Positions 33,587 to 42,784 of a DNA stretch of 64,000 nt are shown in pieces. The notes beneath the pieces were generated by a model, which was not told where the DNA came from, made no database searches, and worked only from the letters and a program-made list of their open reading frames with translations. Every line of letters begins with the position of its first letter. Position 1 is the stretch's first letter. This DNA is from Bacillota bacterium (GTDB taxonomy: Bacteria > Bacillota > Clostridia > Lachnospirales > Lachnospiraceae): the NCBI GenBank assembly GCA_023457255.1, contig JAEWMB010000020.1, positions 434,001-498,000 of the forward strand, given 5' to 3'. Made by a program: the position numbers and the translations under genes.

Positions 33587-35310
33587 TATGCATGCACCTC
33601 CTTTGGAAACTGCGAATAATAGATTTCCTGATAAACCTCACAGGAAGCTAATAGCTCATTATGAGTTCCCTTTCCTACCAATTTTCCATCCTCTAGCACT
33701 AAAATGAGATCTGCATGCAAGATTGATGCAGCTCGTTGAGAAACTATAAATACGGTTGGCCTATAGGATAAGTTTTTAATAGCAGAGCGTAATTTTGCAT
33801 CTGTTGCATAATCAAGTGCCGAACCACTATCATCAAGAATCATTATCTCCGGTTTTTTTACCAAAGCTCTCGCTATGGAGAAACGCTGTTTTTGCCCTCC
33901 TGACAAATTCCTGCCATCTTGTTCTATGGGTGATTTGATACCACCTTTTGAATTTACCACATCCGCAGCCTGGGCTATTGCTATCGCTTCTTCCATCTCT
34001 TCTACGCTAGCTTTGTTTTTTCCAAAAAATAAGTTGGATTCAATCGTCCCCTGAAACATCACTGCTTTTTGCATCACAATACCAACTTTATCTCGAAGTT
34101 CTTTTAGCGGATAATATTTGACATTTTTGCCCCCAATAAGTATTTCTCCCCGGGTCACATCATAAAATCTTGGGATTAAGTTCACTAAAGAGGATTTGCC
34201 GGAACCGGTTCCTCCAATAATTCCAATCGTCTGCCCTTTTTTCGCAGAAAACGTTATTTCAGTTAAGGACTCTTCCCCGGCTCCTTGATATTCTAAACTA
34301 ACATTGCGAAATTCAATGCTTTCTTCCATTTCTCTACTTATGTCTTCACAATTTATGGCTTGCATGCTATTTGTAATCTCGAATACGTCAGCGACACGAT
34401 TTGCACAAGCTGCCGATTTATTGACTGTTATTATCAGATTCGCTAACTTTATCAGCTCTATCAGAATTTGTGACATATAACTATATAAGGCAACCACCTG
34501 ACCTTTGGTTAGTACCCCGTGGTCTACCTGTATCGCTCCTACCCAAATTAGGTATGCCGTCGCTATATTAATAATAACATAAGTAATTGGATTCATAAGC
34601 GCAGAGATAAAACCTGCGTGTTTTTGCTTTCCTGTCAATTCTCCATTTCTTTGGTAAAATTCTTTCCGTTCCTTGTCCTCTCTGCAAAAGGCACGAATTA
34701 CCCTTACACCCAATAGATTTTCACGAGTAATCTGCAGTACGGAATCCAGATTTTTCTGTACCCGCTTTAACATTGGAATACTAATAGCCATAATGCCGAA
34801 GACTACAATAGATAATAAAATGATAGCGATTAAAAATATTAAGGCTGATCTTGTATCAATCGTAAACGCCATAAGCATTGCACCAAAAACAACAAACGGA
34901 GAGCGTAAGAATAGTCGTAACACCATATTTACTCCCGTTTGTGTCTGGTTCACATCACTCGTCATTCTTGTAATCATAGTAGAAGTTCCGAGTGTATCAA
35001 TTTCTGTAAAAGACAAATTCATCAAATGGGAGAATAAAGCATGCCTTATCTTTGTTGCAAATCCTACTGCTGCCTTTGCAGAATAATACTGAGCCGTTAT
35101 AGAACATACAAGTCCAATGATTCCTAATGCAACGAGAATAAGACACATATTAATTATGTATGATTTTTCCCCCTGTTCAATTCCCGTATCAATAATAGCT
35201 GCCATCACTAATGGCACAATTAACTCAAAAGAAGCCTCTAACATCTTAAATAAAGGTGCTAATACACATTCTTTTTTGTAGTCCCTTAAGTAAACATACA
35301 ACCGTTTCAC
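33586..35310 (-). CDS. ABC exporter half-transporter, degenerate-site subunit
   Basis: Second half of the heterodimeric exporter (574 residues, GTG start behind AAGGAGG). Six membrane helices are in about residues 15-300. Walker A GGTGSGKSS and signature LSGGQKQRF are intact. The catalytic Glu after Walker B is Asp (MILDDSGS) and the H-loop His is Gln (IVSQRAAS). This is the usual asymmetry of heterodimeric type IV exporters, with one inactive ATP site. The operon starts here and is divergent from the LysR gene. Confidence 0.92.
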   Translation of the reverse strand: MKRLYVYLRDYKKECVLAPLFKMLEASFELIVPLVMAAIIDTGIEQGEKSYIINMCLILVALGIIGLVCSITAQYYSAKAAVGFATKIRHALFSHLMNLSFTEIDTLGTSTMITRMTSDVNQTQTGVNMVLRLFLRSPFVVFGAMLMAFTIDTRSALIFLIAIILLSIVVFGIMAISIPMLKRVQKNLDSVLQITRENLLGVRVIRAFCREDKERKEFYQRNGELTGKQKHAGFISALMNPITYVIINIATAYLIWVGAIQVDHGVLTKGQVVALYSYMSQILIELIKLANLIITVNKSAACANRVADVFEITNSMQAINCEDISREMEESIEFRNVSLEYQGAGEESLTEITFSAKKGQTIGIIGGTGSGKSSLVNLIPRFYDVTRGEILIGGKNVKYYPLKELRDKVGIVMQKAVMFQGTIESNLFFGKNKASVEEMEEAIAIAQAADVVNSKGGIKSPIEQDGRNLSGGQKQRFSIARALVKKPEIMILDDSGSALDYATDAKLRSAIKNLSYRPTVFIVSQRAASILHADLILVLEDGKLVGKGTHNELLASCEVYQEIYYSQFPKEVHA

Positions 35311-35548
35311 GATTTTCCTCCTTAAAAAGTGCTTGTAAAATTTCTTATCATATCATACCATAGATAAAGGTATTCGTATATTATTTATATCCTATGGCTT
35401 CTATATCTATTTTATATATTTACTCTTGTTCCTGTGTCAAATACACTTATAAAAATAAGCCGGCTAAAGAATTTCGGATGATGAACCCGATACTTCCTTC
35501 CTGCTGATGTACTCACTTAATTATTTCTTAAGAAAGAAAGGTACTCAT

Positions 35549-36448
35549 ATGGATTTAAAGCAGCTCCAATACTTTGTTACGGTCGTCCAAGAAGGCAATA
35601 TCTCAAAAGCAGCCACAAAATTAAATCTTACACAGCCACCGTTAAGCACACAATTAAAATGTTTGGAAAATGAGTTATCCGTTACTCTCTTTGAAAGAGG
35701 TTCCAGAAAGATTGAACTTACGCAGGAAGGTAAGATACTTTATGCAAGAGCCCAAGCAATCCTAGAATTAACCGAATTGTCAAAAAAGGAGTTGCTTGAT
35801 TATTCGAGTGGTACTCTTGGTACTCTCCATATTGGCGTGGTATCCTCGGTTGTAGATAGTTTTTTATACAATCTCATGCCAGAATTTCACGAACAGTACA
35901 AAGAAATTCGTTATGATCTCTTTGAGGGAAATACTTATGAGCAGATTCAAAAACTACGAAATAACCTTATTGAATTAGCAATTGTCAGGACACCATATGA
36001 AGCAGAGGGTCTATCTTCCCTTGTGCTGAAAAAAGAAACCATGATGGCCTTTGGCCATAAAAACTTCTTTCAACAGCAGGATATGAAATTTCTTTTACAG
36101 CAGCCTCTGATTCTGTATCGCCGTTGGGAAAAAATTATATATGACTTATGTCATTCCTATAGTATAACACCAAATATCTTTTGTATGAATGATGATGCAA
36201 GAACAACAATAAGTCTGGCGAATGCAGGTTATGGTATTGGCATCATTCCAGAATCCGCCGGATTAATTATTTCTCACAGCATTATAACAAAAAAACATTT
36301 GGTGCAAGATAATATCTTAACGTGCTTAGAATTAAACGAAGCACGACTAGAGTCTGATATATGCTTATTGTATAAACCAAACAGTTATATCTCAAAAGCA
36401 GGAGAATTATTTATACAATATCTAAAAGAAAAAACCTCCTCCTTATAA
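35549..36448 (+). CDS. LysR-family transcriptional regulator
   Basis: A 299-residue regulator. The start MDLKQLQYFVTVVQEGNISK at 35549 follows AGAAAGG; the longer frame has no support. The N-terminal winged helix (about 1-60) includes KAATKLNLTQPPLSTQLK, and the effector-binding domain fills the rest. It is divergent from the ABC exporter, separated by about 240 bp, so it may control that operon. The carboxyltransferase operon lies on the other side of a terminator and is less likely its target. Effector unknown. Confidence 0.88.
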   Translation: MDLKQLQYFVTVVQEGNISKAATKLNLTQPPLSTQLKCLENELSVTLFERGSRKIELTQEGKILYARAQAILELTELSKKELLDYSSGTLGTLHIGVVSSVVDSFLYNLMPEFHEQYKEIRYDLFEGNTYEQIQKLRNNLIELAIVRTPYEAEGLSSLVLKKETMMAFGHKNFFQQQDMKFLLQQPLILYRRWEKIIYDLCHSYSITPNIFCMNDDARTTISLANAGYGIGIIPESAGLIISHSIITKKHLVQDNILTCLELNEARLESDICLLYKPNSYISKAGELFIQYLKEKTSSL

Positions 36449-36549
36449 GAAACAATTTTGCTGTTATATATTCCGTATTACAATACTTTCTGTAAATACT
36501 GATAAGTAAATATGAAACACCTGCATATAATACAATGAGGTGATTTTTA

Positions 36550-36645
36550 TGTTAGTGATGACGTTTCAAGAATACTATAAGCGCACCCGCGGATGGAATA
36601 TAAGATTCAAGAATACTCAAAATAGGAAGTACCAGAAAAAATGAT
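36550..36645 (+). CDS. Possible 31-residue peptide gene
   Basis: ATG at 36550 opens a frame reading MLVMTFQEYYKRTRGWNI and ending KYQKK. It is preceded by GAGGTGATTTTT and, about 20 bp upstream, TATAAT. The ribosome-binding site is unusually good for a random frame. The MTFQE opening loosely recalls type I toxin peptides of Firmicutes (MTVYE), but no hydrophobic helix follows, so a decayed toxin or chance frame are both possible. No homologue is recognised. Confidence 0.25.
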
Positions 36646-36700
36646 TTAGAGAAACTTACTTTTAAAAATACTAGTACAAAAATATTAGAAAAGAGCACTA

Positions 36701-36753
36701 AAAAAGTACATCTCATCATGTAATCCGTAATACACACTTGAGATGTACTTTTT
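36701..36753. terminator. Bidirectional terminator between lysR and oadA
   Basis: A perfect 15-bp stem from AAAAAGTACATCTCA paired with its complement, with a 23-base loop. A5/T5 ends give a T tract on both strands. Confidence 0.85.
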
Positions 36754-36869
36754 ATTTGATTAGCTGAACTATATAGTACTTTCAATTCTTTCTTACTTTT
36801 TCAATTCATATCTTATCTAAAATTCCATTCATTAAAAGTTTCCCTTGCTTATCCTTTCTATACTTCTAC

Positions 36870-38282
36870 TTATACCGGATAAGCTTTATTTTCAATGTCT
36901 GCTATCGTCACATCTACTTTCGTCTGCTGTGCCTGACGATACTTAAAGAATTCCGCAGCAACCTGCGGGAACAATGCATAGGATAAAACATCCTCCTCTT
37001 GCTGCTTCCACTCAGCCATTTCTTTCTCTATGTTCTCTAACTCCGGCTCTAGCAGGTCAGCCGGACGGCAAGTAATTGGCTTTTTATCCCCAATCGCTTT
37101 TTTCTGGACCTCCGGGTCAAATGGCTTTACTGTCTGACCATATTCACCACTTAAAATAGCCTTACTTTCTTTTGTAATCATCTTATATCTCTCACCGGCA
37201 AGTACATTAAGAACCGCCTGAGTACCAACAATCTGAGAACTTGGAGTTACTAGAGGCGGTTCTCCAAAATCTTTCCGTACACGCGGGATTTCTTGCAGCA
37301 CATCATAGTACTTATCTTCTGCCTGTTGTTCTTTTAACTGTGACACTAAATTACTTAGCATACCACCCGGTACCTGATATAATAATGTCTTAATATTAAC
37401 TCCCATAACCTTAGGATTTAATAAACCGGTCTTTAACGCTTCTTCCTGCATCGGACGGAAATAATCTGCGATTTCAGCCAATAAATCTTGATCAAATCCC
37501 GTATCGTATGGGGTTCCTTTGAAGGTCTCTGCCATTACTTCGGTTGCCGGCTGGCTCGTACCCATAGCAAATGGAGACATCGCGGTATCAATAATATCAC
37601 AACCTGCTTCTACTGCTTTTAAATAAGTCATTCCTGCAACACCGGAAGTATAATGCGTATGCAAGTCAATTGGAATCTTAACCGCATTCTTAATTGCCGT
37701 TACAAGATTGGTAGCCTCATAAGGCACCAATAGACCTGCCATATCCTTAATGCAGATAGAATCCGCACCCATTTCCTCAATTCGCTTTGCCATAGTTACA
37801 TAGTATTCTGTGGTATAAGCATCACCAAGAGTATAGGAAATAGCAATCTGAGCATGACACTTTTCTTTATTTGCAGCCTTTACAGCACACTGTAAATTTC
37901 TAAGATCATTTAACGCATCAAAGATACGAATGATATCAATACCATTTGCTACCGACTTCTGTACAAAATATTCTACAACGTCGTCCGCATAGTGACGATA
38001 GCCAAGAATATTCTGGCCACGGAATAACATCTGTAACTTTGTATTCTTAAAGCCTGCCCTTAATTTTCTAAGCCTTTCCCATGGATCTTCCTTTAAGAAA
38101 CGTAAGGATGCATCAAATGTAGCACCACCCCAGCACTCGACTGCATGATACCCTACTTTATCCATCAATTCAATAACAGGGAGCATCTGCTCAGTTGTCA
38201 TTCTGGTTGCGATTAATGACTGATGCGCATCACGTAATATTGTTTCGGTAATCTTTACCGGTTTTTTTACTTGCTCTGTCAT
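36870..38282 (-). CDS. oadA: Oxaloacetate decarboxylase/pyruvate carboxyltransferase alpha subunit
   Basis: Carboxyltransferase that moves CO2 between oxaloacetate/pyruvate and biotin. The 470-residue protein has a DRE-TIM-like barrel: ITETILRDAHQSLIATRM at the start, VECWGGATFDASLRF, the metal ligands in DLHTHYTSGVAG and AMSPFAMGTSQPATE, and a PYC/OADA C-terminal domain. It lacks the biotinyl domain of long OadA; the carrier is encoded separately in this operon. Start ATG follows TAGGAGG. It is the last gene of the mmdA-oadG-bccp-oadB-oadA operon. It could be the 5S-like subunit of a transcarboxylase. Confidence 0.93.
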   Translation of the reverse strand: MTEQVKKPVKITETILRDAHQSLIATRMTTEQMLPVIELMDKVGYHAVECWGGATFDASLRFLKEDPWERLRKLRAGFKNTKLQMLFRGQNILGYRHYADDVVEYFVQKSVANGIDIIRIFDALNDLRNLQCAVKAANKEKCHAQIAISYTLGDAYTTEYYVTMAKRIEEMGADSICIKDMAGLLVPYEATNLVTAIKNAVKIPIDLHTHYTSGVAGMTYLKAVEAGCDIIDTAMSPFAMGTSQPATEVMAETFKGTPYDTGFDQDLLAEIADYFRPMQEEALKTGLLNPKVMGVNIKTLLYQVPGGMLSNLVSQLKEQQAEDKYYDVLQEIPRVRKDFGEPPLVTPSSQIVGTQAVLNVLAGERYKMITKESKAILSGEYGQTVKPFDPEVQKKAIGDKKPITCRPADLLEPELENIEKEMAEWKQQEEDVLSYALFPQVAAEFFKYRQAQQTKVDVTIADIENKAYPV

Positions 38283-38388
38283 TCCCCTACCTCCTATATT
38301 TTAGTTTCAGTTGTCAGTTTGCATCACTTCATTAAACTAATAAAGTAATCAGCATTTATTTATACGAAAATATACTAAATTTTTAATA

Positions 38389-39546
38389 TTATTGGAAAAT
38401 AGCCATAAACACGCCAGCTACCACTGCGGTTCCGATTACACCGGCCACATTTGGTCCCATTGCATGCATCAATAAGAAATTTGTCGGATCCGTTTCCGCT
38501 CCCACCTTTTGGGATACGCGGGCTGCCATAGGTACCGCCGACACACCAGCAGAACCAATCAATGGATTTACCTTTCCTTTCGTAGCCTTGCACATTATCT
38601 TGCCAAAGAGTACACCTCCGGCAGTACCCATCGCAAATGCTACCAAGCCAAGTGCTACGATTTTCAGAGTATCTATCTGTAAGAATGCCTCAGCACTGGT
38701 CGTAGCACCCACCGAAGTTCCAAGTAAAATTACAACAATATACATTAAAGCATTGGCGGCAGTTTCTTGTAACTGCTTAACAACACCACATTCTCTAAAT
38801 AAGTTACCAAGCATTAACATACCAACAAGAGGAGCAGTTTCAGGAAGCAGCATAACTACAACAATCGTTACAACAATCGGGAATAAAATCTTCTCAAGTT
38901 TTGAAACCGGTCGTAACTGTTCCATCTTAATCGCACGCTCTTTTTCTGTTGTTAATAATTTCATTATCGGCGGTTGTATAATAGGTACTAACGACATATA
39001 GGAGTATGCCGCAACTGCTATGGCGCCCATATACTTTGTTTGTCCAAGTTTCCCCGCAAGGAAGATGGAGGTAGGCCCATCAGCACCTCCGATAATAGAA
39101 ATCGCTGCTGCCGCCTTATCCACAAATCCCATCGCAATAGCTAATAGGTAAGCCCCAAAGACACCTACTTGTGCTGCTGCACCAAGCAAAAAACTTTTCG
39201 GATTTGCAATCAATGGTCCAAAGTCCGTCATTGCTCCGACACCAAGGAAGATAAGAGAAGGAAAAACGCTCCACTCATCTAGTATATAGAAATAATATAA
39301 TAAACCACCTGCCGATTTAATTCCAGTAACAGGATCAACATGAGGTTCCGCCATGATACCCGGGAACATATTTACTAACAACATACCAAATGCAATCGGT
39401 ACTAACAAAAGTGGCTCGTATCCTTTTTTTATAGCTAAAAACAAAAAGAAACAGGCAACCAAAATCATCAAATAATTTCCCCAATATAGAGACTTAATAG
39501 CAGTTTGATCTGCTAAATTCTGCAGCGTATTCAGCACGTAATCCAT
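38389..39546 (-). CDS. oadB: Sodium-pumping decarboxylase beta subunit
   Basis: Membrane subunit that decarboxylates carboxybiotin and pumps Na+ outward. The 385-residue protein has many hydrophobic helices and the family signatures DFGPLIANPKSFLLGAAAQ near residue 107, SIIGGADGPTSIFLAGKLG near 152, and the C-terminal GSAGVSAVPMAARV and HAMGPNVAGVIG. The conserved Asp in GGADGPT, thought to take part in Na+ transport, is present. Start ATG follows AGGAGG. Length is typical (the OadB/MmdB/GcdB family). Confidence 0.95.
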   Translation of the reverse strand: MDYVLNTLQNLADQTAIKSLYWGNYLMILVACFFLFLAIKKGYEPLLLVPIAFGMLLVNMFPGIMAEPHVDPVTGIKSAGGLLYYFYILDEWSVFPSLIFLGVGAMTDFGPLIANPKSFLLGAAAQVGVFGAYLLAIAMGFVDKAAAAISIIGGADGPTSIFLAGKLGQTKYMGAIAVAAYSYMSLVPIIQPPIMKLLTTEKERAIKMEQLRPVSKLEKILFPIVVTIVVVMLLPETAPLVGMLMLGNLFRECGVVKQLQETAANALMYIVVILLGTSVGATTSAEAFLQIDTLKIVALGLVAFAMGTAGGVLFGKIMCKATKGKVNPLIGSAGVSAVPMAARVSQKVGAETDPTNFLLMHAMGPNVAGVIGTAVVAGVFMAIFQ

Positions 39547-39582
39547 TTCATTATCCTCCTGTAAATTTGTTGTGATTCTAAA

Positions 39583-39996
39583 CTAGTTTAAGGTTGCTAA
39601 AACCTCCCCGGATTCAACAGTGACACCTACAGAAGTATCAATACTTACTATTATTCCATCATTTGGAGCAACAATTTCATTTTCCATCTTCATAGCTTCC
39701 AGAATTAAGATGACCTGCCCTCTCTTTACTGCATCACCAACATTTGCTTTCACACCTAGAATCTTACCTGGCATAGGTGCATTTACTTTAATGCTGCCTG
39801 AAGTTCCAGAAGGTACAACCGGTTTTTGAACAGGCGCTGGTGCAGTTGTTTGGGTTGGTGCAGCAGGAGCTTTAGTTACCACTTCAGCTGGAGCAACCTT
39901 TGCTGGGGCTGACTGTGCATTTACGACACCATCGGCATTCTCTTCTACACTTACTTGATAAACGTTACCATTTACAGTGATTGTATAGTTCTTCAT
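39583..39996 (-). CDS. Biotin carboxyl carrier subunit (gamma)
   Basis: Mobile biotin carrier linking carboxyltransferase and the Na+ pump. The start MKNYTITVNGNVYQV at 39996 follows AAGGAGG. An N-terminal segment is joined by an Ala/Pro-rich linker (about residues 32-62) to a biotinyl domain. Its biotinylation motif EAMKMENEI has the modified lysine in the centre. Length 137 fits GcdC/MmdC gamma subunits. It lies between the oadG-like delta subunit and oadB. Confidence 0.95.
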   Translation of the reverse strand: MKNYTITVNGNVYQVSVEENADGVVNAQSAPAKVAPAEVVTKAPAAPTQTTAPAPVQKPVVPSGTSGSIKVNAPMPGKILGVKANVGDAVKRGQVILILEAMKMENEIVAPNDGIIVSIDTSVGVTVESGEVLATLN

Positions 39997-40015
39997 TATG
40001 TGATCCTCCTTAATG

Positions 40016-40342
40016 TTAGGCATTCTGCCATCTAGATTTATTCACTTTTCTAATCGATCTTACATAAAGTTCATTTACAGGAATATTATTTCCCCTTGAT
40101 GTCTCATATGCATGGATTGCTGCAGTGATAACTGCAACTAGCTCAAGGTCATTGGACAAATCAACATCTTCTGCAGCAGCTAAAACAGACTCACTGTGTG
40201 CTGCATTTGCTGTATTTTTTTGTTTTGAGGCCATTTCCGCTTTGTTAATGTACTTAAACAGCCCAATGATACCACTGATTACTAAAAGTACAACGAACAC
40301 AATGGAAATACCCATTAATGTATTTATTAAAGCTGTTCCCAT
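40016..40342 (-). CDS. OadG-like delta subunit
   Basis: Small membrane-anchored assembly subunit (108 residues). It has one N-terminal helix (about residues 7-29, LMGISIVFVVLLVISGIIGL), a polar linker and a C-terminal VITAAIHAYE...SIRKVNKSRWQNA. The C-terminal tail resembles MmdD/GcdD delta subunits, which stabilise sodium-pump decarboxylases. Start ATG follows GTGAGG. It sits between the carboxyltransferase and the biotin carrier. Confidence 0.85.
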   Translation of the reverse strand: MGTALINTLMGISIVFVVLLVISGIIGLFKYINKAEMASKQKNTANAAHSESVLAAAEDVDLSNDLELVAVITAAIHAYETSRGNNIPVNELYVRSIRKVNKSRWQNA

Positions 40343-40355
40343 AGTTTCACCTCAC

Positions 40356-41789
40356 TTAAACCGTTCCATGCTTTTTGCTAGGCCGGCTCTCTCTCTTCGT
40401 GAATAACATTTCAAATGCATAGATGACATGCTGTCTTACACTCTCCGGTGATATGAGTGCATCCACATAACCACGTTTTGCTGCGGATTCCGCACTTTGT
40501 TGTAATTCTTTGTACTCCTTGGCTTTCTCAGCTTGTTCAGCTTTATTATCGGAATACATAATCTGGGCTGCAAGTCCTGCATCCATCGTACCAATCATAG
40601 AACCTTCCAAGGCAAATACCATATCAGCACCAATATGTTTTGAATTCATCGTGATATATGCACTTCCATATGCCTTCTCCAAAATGACATTTACCTTTGG
40701 TACAGTTGCATTTGCAAAGGCATAAGTTAATTTCGCTGCTGCTATTCCAATTGACCCTGCATCTTTCATTGCCGCACTGTATCCGGATACATTTGTTAGA
40801 GTAAGTAGCGGAATTTGAAATGCATTACAGAACTTTACAAATTTTTCTGCTTTATAACAGCCTGCAGCGGATAAAGAATCCTCATATTTCTCTAATACAT
40901 TGCCTTCTTCATCCAACAGTGCTGTACGATTTGCTATAGCTCCTACCGTCGCACCGTTTAATTTGATAAAACCGATTACCATGTCTTTGGCATAAGACTT
41001 CTTCACCTCTAAGAAAATACCAAAATCCGATAAATCCTTAAGTGCAAGCGTAGTGTCACTAAGTTTAGATTGAAAGGAGGATAAGGTACGATTCAAGTCA
41101 TCTGTACATTCTTCATAAGAAGCATCGTCTTCATTGTTCGCCGGTAACATTACAATTAAATTACGAATGCTGTTTAGTACAGATAGTTCGTCTGCTTCAA
41201 CAAAATCAACAACACCTGCTTCAGCCATAAAAGAAGCTGCTGCGGTATCACACTTTGCAGAGTTGTTCCCTAGAATTGCATTTGGAGCATTGACAAATAA
41301 TTTTGCATTCTTTTCTTCCATGAAGACAAAATCGCTTAGAGATGCGGATACGGCGCTACCTCCTCCGCAAGTACCAAAAATTGCAGTAATCTGTGGGATT
41401 ACTCCGGATGCTAAGGTTTGCTTTAGATAAATATCTCCAAATCCAGCTAATGCATCTGTTGCTTCCTGTAATCTCAAACCGGCACAATCAGCCAGTCCGA
41501 TGACAGGTGCACCAACCTTCATTGCAAGATCATATAAATTTGATATTTTCTTCGCGTGCATTTCACCCATGGAACCATTCATTGCAGTGACATCCTGGCT
41601 ATAAACGTATACAGGATTACCGTCAATAATTCCATATCCTGTGATAACACCATCGGAAGGTACTTCTTTTTGTTGTAGGTTGAAATCAGTACTTCTTCTA
41701 GTAACCAAAGCACCAACCTCAACAAAACTATTCTCGTCAAGCAAAGTAACAATCCTTTCCTTTGCCGACAGTTGTGATGTACTAGTCAT
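40356..41789 (-). CDS. Acyl-CoA carboxyltransferase (MmdA/PccB-like alpha subunit)
   Basis: Biotin-dependent acyl-CoA carboxyltransferase of the crotonase-like fold (477 residues). Typical are YVYSQDVTAMNGSMGEMHAKKI near residue 70, ADCAGLRLQEATDAL, the oxyanion-hole glycine stretch FGTCGGGSAVSAS, and a C-terminal GYSAAMKDAGSIGIAAAKL. It most resembles methylmalonyl-CoA decarboxylase alpha and glutaconyl-CoA decarboxylase alpha subunits. It is first in the operon, behind a promoter with a 17-bp spacer. Whether methylmalonyl-CoA, glutaconyl-CoA or another substrate is used is not determined. Confidence 0.88.
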   Translation of the reverse strand: MTSTSQLSAKERIVTLLDENSFVEVGALVTRRSTDFNLQQKEVPSDGVITGYGIIDGNPVYVYSQDVTAMNGSMGEMHAKKISNLYDLAMKVGAPVIGLADCAGLRLQEATDALAGFGDIYLKQTLASGVIPQITAIFGTCGGGSAVSASLSDFVFMEEKNAKLFVNAPNAILGNNSAKCDTAAASFMAEAGVVDFVEADELSVLNSIRNLIVMLPANNEDDASYEECTDDLNRTLSSFQSKLSDTTLALKDLSDFGIFLEVKKSYAKDMVIGFIKLNGATVGAIANRTALLDEEGNVLEKYEDSLSAAGCYKAEKFVKFCNAFQIPLLTLTNVSGYSAAMKDAGSIGIAAAKLTYAFANATVPKVNVILEKAYGSAYITMNSKHIGADMVFALEGSMIGTMDAGLAAQIMYSDNKAEQAEKAKEYKELQQSAESAAKRGYVDALISPESVRQHVIYAFEMLFTKRESRPSKKHGTV

Positions 41790-41839
41790 ATTCAGGCCTC
41801 CATTTATTTAATAGTTAAACCAATTTTTTGCCAATTACT

Positions 41840-41868
41840 ATTATAGTCCTTACTTGTCAAACATGCAA
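41840..41868 (-). promoter_or_regulatory. Candidate sigma-A promoter of the carboxyltransferase operon
   Basis: TTGCAT and a consensus TATAAT with 17 bp spacing, 51 bp before the first gene. Confidence 0.7.
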
Positions 41869-42023
41869 CCTATATTCTCTCTTTTGGGCGATTTCATTAA
41901 AATATTGTACAGTTTTTTAATTTGTATCTTTATTTTTTTGTAACATATGACAGTTTTCGATTTCTGCTTGATGTGATAGAGGATACCTTATCACAAGCCA
42001 GAATCGATTTATAAAACGAATAT

Positions 42024-42069
42024 AAAAACAGAGATAACAAGGGTTTTTTAATTCTCCTTATAATCTCTG
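42024..42069 (-). terminator. Terminator of recA-recX
   Basis: Stem CAGAGAT..AAGG with two mismatches against CCTTAT.ATCTCTG, followed on the minus strand by TTTTTATA. Confidence 0.7.
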
Positions 42070-42139
42070 CTTAATTCCAGTAAACTATGTTAATTCTATC
42101 AGATTTTCTTAAATTAATTGCTATCTTGAAGCTCAAACT

Positions 42140-42781
42140 TTAGTATTCTTCTTCTATTCGTAGCACTTTTTGTATGGTATGATTATGAAATCCTTTACGA
42201 CATAGAGAAGCAATAAGCTTTTGTTTTTCTTTCTCGGAAAATTCGCCAATTAGTTTTCCTTTTCTTTGAATTAGTCTCATAATCGCTTCTTCCTCCAGTT
42301 CTTTACCCTCTGTTGATTCAGAAAAAGATTCCAGAAGTTCCTCATACGCTCTATCTATATCAGATTGATTAATCCCTTTTTGATATAATGCATAACTAAG
42401 TTGACGTTTGCTTTTTGTCTGGTATCTTCCCCTGATATAATGTAAAGTATAACGATAATCGTCAAGATAATGAAAACTTTTTATATAAGTAATTGCCTGG
42501 GCTACTATATGTTCCGGAAATTCTTTTTCCCGCAGCTTCGAAGTTAATTCAAACTCGGTTCGGTCCATTCTTTCAAGCAATGTTAACGCTTGCTTTTTGG
42601 CATATCGTAAAACCAATTCGGATTCTATTCTAAGCAGCAGAGTATCGGATATTGGTTGACCAACCTCTAACCTAAGCGCCTTATAATCCTTTCGATAAAG
42701 CCAGAATACAGCCTCATCATTAAGAAAAATTCGTACTCTTACCTTATCTATTGGCTTAACCTCAGTCACTAGGAATTCCAT
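42140..42781 (-). CDS. recX: Regulatory protein RecX
   Basis: Modulates RecA filaments by binding and inhibiting or remodelling them. The 213-residue protein has the three RecX repeats; LRYAKKQALTLLERMDRTEFEL near residue 54 and SFHYLDDYRYTLHYI near 96 are characteristic. It begins 3 bp after the recA stop codon, with no separate promoter, so it is co-expressed with recA. Length is normal for Firmicutes RecX. Confidence 0.92.
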   Translation of the reverse strand: MEFLVTEVKPIDKVRVRIFLNDEAVFWLYRKDYKALRLEVGQPISDTLLLRIESELVLRYAKKQALTLLERMDRTEFELTSKLREKEFPEHIVAQAITYIKSFHYLDDYRYTLHYIRGRYQTKSKRQLSYALYQKGINQSDIDRAYEELLESFSESTEGKELEEEAIMRLIQRKGKLIGEFSEKEKQKLIASLCRKGFHNHTIQKVLRIEEEY

Positions 42782-42784
42782 CGA

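Larger units (their letters stand above)
36449..36869. other. Intergenic region between lysR and oadA
   Basis: No recognised gene. A 31-codon frame at 36550-36645 on the plus strand opens behind a strong GAGGTGATTTTT ribosome-binding site and a TATAAT box (see findings). A bidirectional terminator lies at 36701-36753. A larger minus-strand frame across the hairpin is not supported. Confidence 0.5.
41790..42139. other. Intergenic region between recX and the carboxyltransferase operon
   Basis: Contains the promoter of the operon (TTGCAT, 17 bp, TATAAT), the recX terminator, and an imperfect hairpin TGTGATA/TATCACA at about 41966-41998 of unknown role. No coding frame is supported. Confidence 0.5.

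Noticed and set aside
36552..36785. A 77-codon minus-strand frame with hydrophobic residues
   Set aside because: It runs through a perfect bidirectional terminator hairpin and has no ribosome-binding site.
41966..41998. Hairpin TGTGATA/TATCACA upstream of the carboxyltransferase operon, resembling a CRP-type site
   Set aside because: It lies well upstream of the operon promoter, arms are short, and no matching regulator is seen.
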